From JAEUMW01 sp963734295 (GTDB lineage Bacteria > Pseudomonadota > Gammaproteobacteria > Burkholderiales > JAEUMW01): DNA of 64,000 bases. Positions 54,948 through 63,683 of this stretch are shown here, piece after piece. Under the pieces are notes generated by a model. It saw only the letters and a program-made list of their open reading frames with translations, was not told where the DNA came from and ran no database searches. Each line of letters opens with the position of its first letter. The stretch's first letter is position 1. Position numbers and translations under genes: made by a program. The DNA lies in NCBI GenBank assembly GCA_963734295.1, contig CAVTGS010000011.1, forward strand, positions 124,001 through 188,000, in the 5' to 3' direction.

Positions 54948-55582
54948 ACGCCGCCCGACGTGAACAGATCTTCGCGCGACTGCAGCGCGCCAACGCTCAT
55001 CCGACCACGGAGCTCGCCTACCAGACACCTTTCGAGCTGTTGATCGCGGTGATCCTGTCGGCGCAGGCGACGGACAAGAGCGTCAACCTCGCAACCGCCG
55101 AGCTCTTCCCGGCCGCGCGCACGCCCGAGGCCATGCTCGCGCTCGGACCGACCGAGCTCGAGCGCTACGTCAAGAGGATCGGCCTCTATCGGACCAAAGT
55201 GAAACACATCCTCGAGACGAGTCGCGCGCTGATCGAACGCCACGGCGGCGCCGTCCCGGACCGTCGCGAAGACCTCGAGAGTCTGCCTGGCGTCGGACGC
55301 AAGACCGCGAACGTCGTGCTGAACACCGCCTTCGGTCATCCCACGATCGCGGTCGACACGCATATCTTCCGCGTCGCGAACCGTACCGGTCTGGCGCCGG
55401 GGAAGACCGTGCGGGACGTGGAAGACCGGCTCGCCCGGTCGACCCCGCCGCGCTTCCGGAAGGACGCGCACCACTGGCTCATCCTGCACGGGCGCTACGT
55501 CTGCAAGGCGCGCAAGCCGGAATGCCAAAAATGCCTGATCCGGGACCTGTGCGAGTATCCGAGCAAGACCGAAAATGCGTGA
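54944..55582 (+). CDS. nth: endonuclease III
   Basis: A 212-residue DNA glycosylase/AP lyase for oxidised pyrimidines. The helix-hairpin-helix LPGVGRKTANVVLN carries the catalytic Lys, VDTHIFRVANR the catalytic Asp, and the C terminus the iron-sulfur pattern C-x6-C-x2-C-x5-C (CKARKPECQKCLIRDLC). Length is normal. Coupled to rnfB, a frequent pairing in betaproteobacteria. Confidence 0.97.
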   Translation: MNAARREQIFARLQRANAHPTTELAYQTPFELLIAVILSAQATDKSVNLATAELFPAARTPEAMLALGPTELERYVKRIGLYRTKVKHILETSRALIERHGGAVPDRREDLESLPGVGRKTANVVLNTAFGHPTIAVDTHIFRVANRTGLAPGKTVRDVEDRLARSTPPRFRKDAHHWLILHGRYVCKARKPECQKCLIRDLCEYPSKTENA

Positions 55583-55750
55583 GGAGTGAAGGGATGGAGC
55601 GGTGCTGCAGCCGGCTTCCCCTGATTCCCTGCTCGGAAGGAAGACAGCGTCGCGCATCGAGCGCACCGCGGCATGACTACCAGTTCGTGTGGGCGCCGGC
55701 GGGCTTCCCCATGACAGGGGTCTTGTCTTTTTGCCGCCGTGAGGTCCGCT

Positions 55751-55866
55751 TGCAGCGTGGCGTGTTCAGGAGCGTCCCGAAACTCATCGCCGCCATCGAG
55801 CAATACATCGACGCATAACCAGAATCCCAAACCCTTCGTCTGGACTGCCAAGGCCAATGACATTAG
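55751..55866 (+). mobile_element. remnant of an IS630-family transposase (3' end)
   Basis: The plus strand reads QRGVFRSVPKLIAAIEQYIDA, then after a small frame break NQNPKPFVWTAKANDI. These are the conserved last residues of IS630-family transposases (GVFRSVPELIAAIE and NPKPFVWTA). The upstream two thirds of the gene and the element ends are missing. Inactive fossil, placed right after nth. Confidence 0.75.
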
Positions 55867-56333
55867 CCTGCCTGGACTGCGCCTACCGTCTTCATGACCT
55901 TGAACCCGGCGAGGAACAGCAGCGCACCCAGTGCAGCAAGCCCGATGCCTTCGCCGTGCAGATCGACCTCCCGTTTCGACTCGATCACTCTGCATTCCGG
56001 GCATTCCGCTTGCGCAGGTGAGGGCTCGCTGACTGCGTAGGTCTCTCGACACACGGGGGTTTCGGGAGCGGTGGCTGGCTGTTGCGATACCCGTCGGGTC
56101 CGCGGTGCCGACTTCCCGGGATGGGGTGCGCGAGACGCTGCGCGGCGAACGGTCGATGCGGCGGCACGATCGCCATCCTGCGCGGGCAGCACTGGCGGTG
56201 GGGCATACCCATCGGTTGTCTGCAGTTGCCGGTGGAGCCATTCGGACTGACTCTCTGCGCGCGAGACTGCGGGTGCAGCGAAAGCGAATATGCCGAGCGC
56301 CGCGACCAGCACTAATACGGACTTCGAATACAT
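55863..56333 (-). CDS. hypothetical secreted, membrane-anchored protein
   Basis: A 156-residue protein I do not recognise. It begins with a signal peptide (MYSKSVLVLVAALGIFAFAA, ending near SRAES), has a low-complexity Pro/Ala/Arg middle (about 40-90), three cysteines in PVCRET and ECPECRV, and a single C-terminal helix GIGLAALGALLFLAGFKV. This suggests a periplasmic protein held in the membrane by its C terminus. It begins close to the IS630 fossil and the broken toxin-antitoxin locus. Confidence 0.6.
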   Translation of the reverse strand: MYSKSVLVLVAALGIFAFAAPAVSRAESQSEWLHRQLQTTDGYAPPPVLPAQDGDRAAASTVRRAASRAPHPGKSAPRTRRVSQQPATAPETPVCRETYAVSEPSPAQAECPECRVIESKREVDLHGEGIGLAALGALLFLAGFKVMKTVGAVQAG

Positions 56334-56379
56334 GATCGGTCTCCCTCATACAGAGCGTACAAACCACCGGATTCGTAGG

Positions 56380-56545
56380 TTAGTGCCCCGACGTCGCCGG
56401 CGAGAATGGATTGACAATCGCCAATCCCTCGATCACCTGCCCTGCCTGCAGATCCTCCGTGTAGAGGGTGTCCGCCCCGGCCTCGAGCGCGCTTCGAACG
56501 ATCAAGGCGTCCCAAACGGAGAGCGAGAACCGCCGATGCAGCGCA
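56380..56545 (-). pseudogene. VapC-type PIN toxin, C-terminal fragment
   Basis: In a minus-strand frame offset from the antitoxin start below, the sequence reads ALHRRFSLSVWDALIVRSALEAGADTLYTEDLQAGQVIEGLAIVNPF to the stop at 56380-56382. This is the last third of a PIN-domain ribonuclease, with the WDALI and EDLQ-GQ-IEGL-I-NPF motifs. The first two thirds, with most catalytic aspartates, are absent. It directly adjoins the truncated antitoxin, so a deletion joined the two genes. No start codon of its own. Confidence 0.7.
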
Positions 56546-56657
56546 ACTGCTCGAGATATTCACGTACCAGTGCGTTGACCGATGTACCGCGTTCGAGCGC
56601 ATGGATGCGTGCCTTCTTGAGCACTTCATCGTCTATGGTCAGGGTGAGATTTGCCAC
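56502..56657 (-). pseudogene. VapB-type antitoxin, truncated
   Basis: From a GTG at 56657: (M)ANLTLTIDDEVLKKARIHALERGTSVNALVREYLEQ, the ribbon-helix-helix N-terminal half of a VapB/CopG-type antitoxin. The next codons run into vapC sequence in the wrong frame and stop at 56502-56504. The toxin-neutralising C terminus is lost. The DNA-binding part may still be made (51 residues). No clear ribosome binding site is seen. Confidence 0.65.
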
Positions 56658-56994
56658 GGGGTGTCTCTGAATTACACAGGATCAGTGTAGCGCAGAATGT
56701 GCGGTCCTTTTCCGCTCAGATACGTCGAGGTCTTGCTCCAGCCGTGAGCGATCACCGATCAGCGGTGCTCAGGCGCTGCATTCTACTGGAGGACCGGGCG
56801 TCTGTAGGGCAACCCCTACATGAGTCGAGTGCGACGCCTACTTCGAATGGGAAACTCGCTGCTGGAAGGGCATTGTGAGTGGACGTAGCATCGATCAGGC
56901 GGTGATCGATAGAAGAAGGAAACGCACCCATCCGACATCCCACACACGGAGTGTCGGCAAGAGAGTCTGAACCAGTCTCGCGAGGGAGGGGTAA
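56658..56994. other. intergenic region, 337 bases
   Basis: Between the broken antitoxin start and the 68-residue ORF. No gene, RNA or repeat was recognised. The right end carries GGGAGGGG, the ribosome binding site of the next ORF. Confidence 0.4.
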
Positions 56995-57201
56995 ATGCAA
57001 ATGGCGGATCTCGAAGTGCTGCGGGTGGCGTACCGTGGATCCTTTATCGACGCCAAGGACGACGGCTACTACGTGGCCGTGCGGGCCGGTTTGCGGTTCG
57101 GCAACAACCGCGACGCCGGTCCGCGATTCTACGGGCCGTTTTCCACGGCCGCCCAGGCAAGTTTCCTGGCTGTCAGCGTCCACGCGCTCGGCTTGACCTG
57201 A
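56995..57201 (+). CDS. small hypothetical protein
   Basis: A 68-residue ORF with a strong GGGAGGGG site just before the ATG. The sequence is MQMADLEVLRVAYRGSF with YYVAVRAGLRFG and a GPFSTAAQASFLAVS ending; no signal peptide, no cysteine, no known domain. Its beta-rich first half (GYYVAVRAGLRFGNN, RFYGPF) suggests a small folded domain. The good start makes expression likely; the function is unknown. Confidence 0.6.
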   Translation: MQMADLEVLRVAYRGSFIDAKDDGYYVAVRAGLRFGNNRDAGPRFYGPFSTAAQASFLAVSVHALGLT

Positions 57202-57276
57202 CCACGGCCGCTGCCGTCGCAGCAGCGACGCTAAGAACGGCGCAGTTCTCGGTCTCCCGATCTTCGACTCGGCTTC

Positions 57277-58420
57277 ATGAGCATGAACGACAGGAATGCC
57301 ACGGCCAAGACGGCAGGCGAGACCGGCGTGCACGAACTCGGCTCAGCGCTCGCCGGGCACTTCGCCGAACCGACCGATCCCGCGCGGTGGCTCCTTCCCG
57401 TGGAGGACGTTCTGGGGAAGCACCACTTCCTGCAACAGATGGAGCGTGAGAAGCTCAGGACAAATCGATCCAATGCCCCCTTGTCGATCGTTCTCTTTCA
57501 TATCGAGACCTCGCACCCGGGCGAATGTGGCGGTGTGGAGGCGCTCTTGCGGGTTCTTCGTCACAGCAAACGGGAAACCGACATTCTCGGGTACCTGGGC
57601 GAAGACTTGTTCGCGCTGCTGCTGCCGGATACGGACGAACCGGGCATACGGGCATTCATCCGGAAAATCGAACCTCGCATCGAGCGATTTCGAATCTCGA
57701 CGATGTGGGAGACATATCCCCACAAGATATTCCATGAACTGTTGACGCAATCGAAAGACTTGTCGCGGCTATCGTTCTTCGTCTCTGGCGGCTTGAAGGA
57801 GAGCAGCGAAAGTGGTCACCCCCTCAAGCGTACCCTCGACATCGTGGGTGCCGCCGCTGGAATTCTTCTGCTTTCTCCGCTCATGTTGATCACGGCCCTG
57901 GTGATCGCGTTCGATTCACCGGGCCCGATTCTATCCAGGCAAACGCGGGTCGGCAGGCAAGGCGTACCCTTCGTCTCCTACAAGTTCCGGTCGATGCTCG
58001 TGACCGCCGATGATCGAATGTGCCGTGAGGTCGGAGAGCTTGCAGAGGTCAAGCCGAGCGATGTGAACAGCCCCTGCCACAAGGCAACGTCGAACCCGAG
58101 GGTCACTCGAGTCGGCAAGTTCATCCGGGATACGAGCATCGATGAGTTGCCCCAGCTCTTCAACGTCCTAAAGGGCGACATGAGCTTGGTTGGACCACGG
58201 CCACCCCTCCCCGACGAGGTCGAGAATTATCGGGCATGGCATCTCATGAGAATCCTGGAGTTCAAACCCGGCATCCGGTCCGTGGCGCGTGGAAGGACAC
58301 GGCTCGACCACGTTCGACAGCATGGTGAGCATGGACCTGCGGTACAGCCCGACTTGCTCGCTGGCATCGGACATCAGAATATTGTTCGAGACCATCACGA
58401 GGCCGCTCAGGCAGGGTTGA
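57277..58420 (+). pseudogene. GGDEF-like domain fused to polyprenyl-phosphate sugar-1-phosphate transferase, frameshifted near the end
   Basis: The N-terminal 170 residues resemble a degenerate GGDEF domain: APLSIVLFHIETSH, LRVLRHSKRETDILGYLGEDLFALLLPDTD (GED in place of GGDEF). A WecA/RfbP-type domain follows: PLKRTLDIVGAAAGILLLSPLML helix, SRQTRVGRQGVPFVSYKFRSM, DELPQLFNVLKGDMSLVGPRPPLPDEV. After FKPGI near 58275 the frame changes by one base; the other frame gives GPWRVEG, FDSMVSMDLRYS, LASDIRILFETITRPLRQG and the true stop at 58418-58420. Without the change the ORF runs to 58494 with unrelated sequence. It starts exopolysaccharide assembly on a lipid carrier; the fused domain may once have sensed or made cyclic-di-GMP. 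Confidence 0.85.
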
Positions 58421-58466
58421 CGGATTGCGCGGGCATGGGTCTCATGAACCGCACACTGCCTTCCGC

Positions 58467-61400
58467 TCAGCCGACGCCATTGAGCCCGTCGTGACCGTGT
58501 GGTGAGTTTGATTTGCGGGTGGGCACCCCCAGGCCCAGGGGCACCGACAGCCGAACCGTAGTTCCTGCACCGGGTGCGCTCTCCACTTCGATGCGACCGC
58601 CGATCATTCCGAGGCGCCGCTCAATATTCGATAGACCGGAGCCAGCATGAGACCCCCGAGCCTCGCCGCGCGCGGCGGTGCAAAAGCCGGTGCCCCGGTC
58701 GGAAACCGTGATCTGGACGGCGGGTCCGGCAGTACGCTCCATTTTCACCGTCACCTGATTCACACCGGCGTGCTTGCCGACATTCATCAGCAGTTCGCGC
58801 GTGGCCTTGAACAGCAGCATCCGGGTGGCGGTATCGGCCGGTTCCGCCGCTGCGTCCCACTCCAGATCCACTTCGAGCAGGTGGCGGGTCCGTGCCCAGT
58901 GGCAAAGCCATTCCAGTGCGGGTCCCAACCCCTGCTCGCGCACCACCGGCGGATTGAGTTCCACGCCGAGCGAGCGGGCTGTATCAAGCGCTTCGGTGAT
59001 GTTCGTGCGGGCATCCGCCGTGATCCGCAGCCAAGTGTCGGTCGGCGTGCGTTCGTCCAGAGCGCTCAGGTTCAGGCGCGCGCCCACCAGCAGTGGCTGG
59101 ACATGATCGTGCAATATCTCGTATAGCCGAACTCGTTCGCTTTGCTCGGCGTGGGTGAGCTCCGCCGCCAGCTCACGCAGGTGTACCGCCTGTTCGTTCG
59201 CCAACCGCGTGCGCTCGGCGAGTAGCGTGGTGAGGCGTGTGTTCATATCTTGCAGTTGGCGCTCCGCTTCCTTCAACTCCGTCACGTCGGCAATGATGCC
59301 CACCATACGAAGGCAAACACCATCGTCGCCGTACTGGTAGCGAGCGCGGGCGCTCATCCAGCGGATGCTGCCGTCGGGCCATACGACGCGGAACTCGGCG
59401 GCGTAGTCGGCATGGTTGGCCATCGATCGACGGATTTCCTCTTCTACCCTGGGGCGGTCTTCGGCATGAACGCGATCGGCCCAGGCTGCATAGGAAGGGG
59501 TGATCTCGCCGAAGCGATAATCGAGCATCTCGTAGTGACCCCGCGACCAGACGACCTCGCCGGTGCGAACATTCCACTCCCAGGTGCCGGAGCGGCCGAT
59601 CTCGGACGCCAGCTGAAACCGCTCTTCGCTTTCGCGCAGCGCGTGCTCGGCACGCTTGATGTCCGTGATGTCCTCCGTAAACACCAGGATGCCGCCCACC
59701 TCGCCGGTCGTTGTTAGCCATGGGCGCACCTCCCAGATGAGCCATTGCACGGTGCCGTCCGCGCGCTCGAAACAGTCATCCTTGGCCCGCAACACTTCGC
59801 CGGCCAGTGCGCGGCGATGGACCTCTTTCCAGCGCTCGGGGATCTCTGGGAATACCTCGTAGTGCGAGCGGCCGATCAGCTCCGGTCCCAAGCTATAGTC
59901 GGCTCGCCAGCGGGCACTGGCGGCGAGATAGCACATACGCCGATCGAACATCGCGATCGCTGCAGGTGCGTGTTCGATGAACAGATGCAACAGTTGCTGG
60001 CTCTGGCGCAGAGCATCCTCGACCTGCTTGCGCCCGGTGATGTCCTGAGTGATGCCGAAGCCGCCCAGCAGCGCGCCCGTGTCGTCGTATTCGAGATAGG
60101 CTTTTTCCCGCACCCATTTCACCTGCTCGCCGACCACAATGCGATGCTCGATGTCATAGGGATCGCCGCGCAGCCCGGCCTGCCACCGGGACTCCACGAA
60201 TTGGCGATCGTCGGGGTGTACGAATCCCAGAAACGTCTCGTAGCTCATCGACATCTTCTTGGGCACGCCGAAGATACGGTGGTTTTCGTCCGACCACGTC
60301 AGGACGTCGTGCCGGACATCCAGTCGCCACCAGCCTATCTTCCCGACCTCCTGGGCGCGGCGCAGGTCCTCCCGGTTTTGGCGCAGCGCCTCCTCGACCT
60401 GCTTGCGCTCGGTGATGTCTTGGACGATACCCGCCATCCAGCGCGGGTTTCCTGTACTGTCCCTGCGGTGCCGCCCGGCGGCCCAGATCCACCGAACCGC
60501 ACCGTCCACTCGCCGGATGCGGCACTCGAGGCTCCAATCGCTGCCCGTGGCCGTGGCTTCGCGGAACTTGGCGTCCACCGCCGCCCGGTCCTGCGACAGT
60601 ACGTGATCAAGAAACATCTCGTAGGTCCAGCGGGGGAGCAATTCGCCGATAACCGAATATGCGATCGTGTTCGAGCGATCGGCGGGCGCTGTGATGATCC
60701 GACAGGTCGAGTTCCCACGCGCCGGTGTGGCCGGTTTCCAGAGCGAAGCGCAGCCGCTTCTCGCTTTCGCGCAGATCCGCCTCGGCCTGCGCTTGCTCGA
60801 TGACCTCCGCCGCCTGGCGGGCGAGCAGGTCCAGCAGCCGCAGCGCGTGTTCGCCCGGTTGCCTCGGCGCGCGGTAGTGGGTCGAGAACACGCCGACGAC
60901 CTCCCCCGACCGGCTGATGAGCGGCGTGGATTGAACGGCCCGCACTCCGACCTTGCGCTGGATCTCAAGAGCCGGGGTGCCGACGAAGATCGGGCTTTGT
61001 TCAATGTCCTGGACGATGACGCGCTCCCCCCGCTCAACCGCCGTGCCGCTCGCTCCCTCGCGTCGGGAGACGGTGTTCCAGGAATCGATCCACCATGCCG
61101 GAAAGCCACGCTGAGCCACGATCCGGAGGTTTAGGGACTCGGGATCCAGAATCTGTATGGTGCCGAAGTCGGCGTCGCAAACGTTCATCGCCGCATCGAC
61201 GATCTCGCCAAGAAACGGTTCCAGGTTGCCGTCGCGAACGACTTGCATCCCAAGCTTCTGTAGCCGCACCATGGCATCCAGGTCGGCCGTCAACCTTCTC
61301 TCGCTTTCTCGGAGCGCTTCCTCGGTTCGCTGCAGTTCCTGGATATTGGTCAGGCTGCCGACCCACCGGTCGATCCGGCCTTGGGCATCGCGAAGCGGTT

Positions 61401-62145
61401 TAGCCTGAAGCAGGAACCAACGATAGGAGCCGTCGGCGCCGCGAATGCGGTGGCGCATCTCTATCGGGTTGCCGTCGCGCGCCGCCTGCGCCCAGCCAGT
61501 GGCCGCTCCGGGCAGATCGTCCGGATGCACCGCTTGCGTCCACCCAAGGCCTGCGGTCTGCTCTGGGGTCAGGCCGGTGTAGGCGCACCATTGCTCGCTG
61601 GCAAACATGTTGCCGCTGTCGGTATCGCCCTCGAAGGTCATGCTAGGCGCTGCCTGCAGGAGCAGCCGAAAGTGCTCCCCACCCTCCAGCGCCGCTGCGG
61701 AACTCAGGCTCTCGTCCAGGCGCTGTCGAACGCCGAGCACACAAGAGCGGCGCCCCGTAACTTCAAAGTGCGCTCTTCCCGAGTCGACTACCTGAATATA
61801 GGCCCCTGATCCATTGCGCACGCGATACTCCAGGGTGTACTGCGCCCTGTCGGGAGACAGTTGCGCCAGTGCGAGGGAAAGTCGGTCTCGGTCGTCCGGA
61901 TGAACGCGCTCCAGATACGCCGCGGTGCCTTCCTCAGGAGGGATTCCCAGCTCTTGGCTGAGTGTCCCTGCGCAACAGACGCGATCGTGCGCGAAATCCC
62001 ACTCATAGGCATCCGCCCGCGCACCTTCAAGCGCGAGAAGCAGCCGTCGCGCACTTGCGGCAAAAGTCGTCGGCGGACCGTCCGACTCCATGACGGTCGG
62101 ATCGCACCCCCCCTCAGCGTGGCTGATTGGGACGTCGTTACCCAT
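58467..62145 (-). pseudogene. multi-PAS/GAF NarL-type sensor histidine kinase, frameshifted
   Basis: Two frames join into about 1225 residues. From the N terminus: two PAS domains (about 30-270), a GAF domain (LQKLGMQVVRDGNLEPFLGEIVDAAMNVCDAD), four more PAS/PAC units with DITERKQ-type linkers, a coiled coil, a HisKA_3 dimerisation helix (LYEILHDHVQPLLVGARL, phosphoacceptor His) and a HATPase domain ending SGLSNIERRLGMIGGRIEVES. The frame changes near 60648 by one extra base (GGTTAT then GGCGAA). No membrane helix is seen, so it is a cytoplasmic sensor. GGGAGG precedes the ATG at 62145. Divergent from the NarL-type regulator at 62574, its likely partner. Confidence 0.88.
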
Positions 62146-62573
62146 GCCTGCACCTCCCGAGATCCGCTGGCGGATAGACAGCAGTATTGGCCGACGAATA
62201 GCCGACGAACGACCGATGCGGCTACCTGAGCAAACTCAGCGCCGGTAGCCGCCTTCATAGGCTGAATAGTCGCATCGCGCCAACTGGGTCGCAAGCGCCC
62301 CGGAGCCGATTTCCGAAGGTGCCCTCGCCATCCGGGCGGCACGCCCGCCCTCGACCACGGACCAGGAAACGCCGGCCGTATTCTGCCGAAAGCGCGAAGG
62401 CTCTCTTCGCCGTGGGAGGTGATATGCGTTTCACGTAGCATTGCTGTAGCATAGGTCGCACTTTGCAGTGCTCCTCTCAGCCACGACATTAGAGGGGGTC
62501 TTGTCGCAGCGCGAGCGCTAGCCGGCGGCTAGCTCGCCCCCAGAGCGACTGAACGAGGAACAGGCGAATCGAA
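62146..62573. other. intergenic region between divergent kinase and regulator
   Basis: 428 bases that must hold the promoters of both two-component genes. Apart from the palindrome at 62517-62533 no known motif was recognised. No gene is supported in it. Confidence 0.45.
62517..62533. promoter_or_regulatory. palindrome upstream of the NarL-type regulator
   Basis: GCTAGCC-GGC-GGCTAGC is a perfect 7-bp inverted repeat centred about 49 bases before the ATG at 62574. Its place near the promoter suits autoregulation, but the motif is not one I recognise. Confidence 0.35.
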
Positions 62574-63206
62574 ATGATCAACATACTCATCGCCGATGAC
62601 CATTCCGTGGTCCGTGGGGGGCTGAGGCAGTTCCTCGCCAACGCATCCGATTGCAAGATCGCTGCGGAAGCCAGTAACGGCCAGGAGGCGCTCGCCCTGT
62701 TGAAGCAGGAGCCATACGACCTGGTGCTGCTCGATATCGCTCTGCCAGACCTGGACGGACTCGAAGTCCTGCGCCGCATCAAGCTTGAATCTCCGGACCT
62801 TCCCGTATTGATCTTCAGCATGCATCCGGAAGACGATTACGCGGTGCAGGCCCTCAACCGCGGGGCCGCCGGCTATCTGATGAAGGACAGCGAACCACAG
62901 GAAATTCTGGAGGCGATTCATCGTGCCGCACGAGGCGCCAAGTACCTCAGTCCTCGCCTCGCCGAGAAGCTACTCGCCGGTTCGGTGGCACCCCCCACGA
63001 AGCTGCCGCACGAACTTCTCTCCACCCGCGAGTTGGAAGTGATGTTGCTGACCAGCAGAGGCACGCCACTGAAGGACATCGGCGATCGTTTGCACTTGAG
63101 CCCCAAGACTGTGAGCACATACCGCGCACGGGTTCTCGGAAAGATGGGCTTCAGTACCAACGCCGAACTCACTCGCTATGTGATTGAACACAAGCTCGAT
63201 CCATAG
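62574..63206 (+). CDS. NarL/FixJ-family response regulator
   Basis: A 210-residue regulator. The receiver domain has ADDH, phospho-Asp in LLDIALPDLDG, Ser in IFSMHPED and Lys in MKDSEP; the C-terminal LuxR-type helix-turn-helix reads LSTRELEVMLLTSRGTPLKDIGDRLHLSPKTVSTYRARVLGKM. It is divergent from the multi-PAS kinase and therefore its probable partner. Target genes are unknown; the RTX-repeat gene downstream is a candidate. Confidence 0.95.
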   Translation: MINILIADDHSVVRGGLRQFLANASDCKIAAEASNGQEALALLKQEPYDLVLLDIALPDLDGLEVLRRIKLESPDLPVLIFSMHPEDDYAVQALNRGAAGYLMKDSEPQEILEAIHRAARGAKYLSPRLAEKLLAGSVAPPTKLPHELLSTRELEVMLLTSRGTPLKDIGDRLHLSPKTVSTYRARVLGKMGFSTNAELTRYVIEHKLDP

Positions 63207-63683
63207 TGCCGGCCTGTGGCGGCAGGCTGGTCGCACCTCGCGCGCCACGGGCGGCACACGCCAAGTACCCATCGGCAGGTGAATCTCTGGAGAGACCGAC
63301 GCGCAATCGGTCGTTCGCCATACTGCCGCGTGTGCCCGTCGATTCAAGGCATAGGCGATTTCTGTCAGGCAACCCGTTGCTTTGCTTGTGCGTTGTCCGT
63401 TTTTTTCTGCAGCGGCGGGAAGGGGGGACTACTGGCTTCAGCCCCGGCGCTCAATACATGGGCGTTCTTCTCACGTCAGATCGGAAAAACCCTACAGAAG
63501 AAGCGATAAGCAACTACGACGCATGGGATGCCGACTGCTAGCAGACTGTGGTCAGTAAACGTAACGTGGCAGCGTGCGTCATAACAACGTGACGTATGCT
63601 CCGAGCGTAAGAATGGGAACGCGCTGTGGGGTTCATGTGGCTCGGAAGCTCTCCCCAACATTACCAAGAAAGGAGTTAGCAAA
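63207..63683. other. intergenic region before the RTX-repeat gene
   Basis: 477 bases without a supported gene. An open frame from 63206 to 63541 has no site or homology. The right end carries AAGAAAGGAG, the ribosome binding site for the RTX gene. Confidence 0.45.

Noticed and set aside
56312..56629. 105-codon minus-strand frame over the toxin-antitoxin remnant
   Set aside because: The other two minus-strand frames carry the recognisable VapB and PIN sequences; this frame has no homology or start site.
2886..60652. Programmed ribosomal frameshifting as cause of the split genes
   Set aside because: No shared slippery heptamer; the events hit unrelated genes, several times in one gene, at random places in conserved domains.
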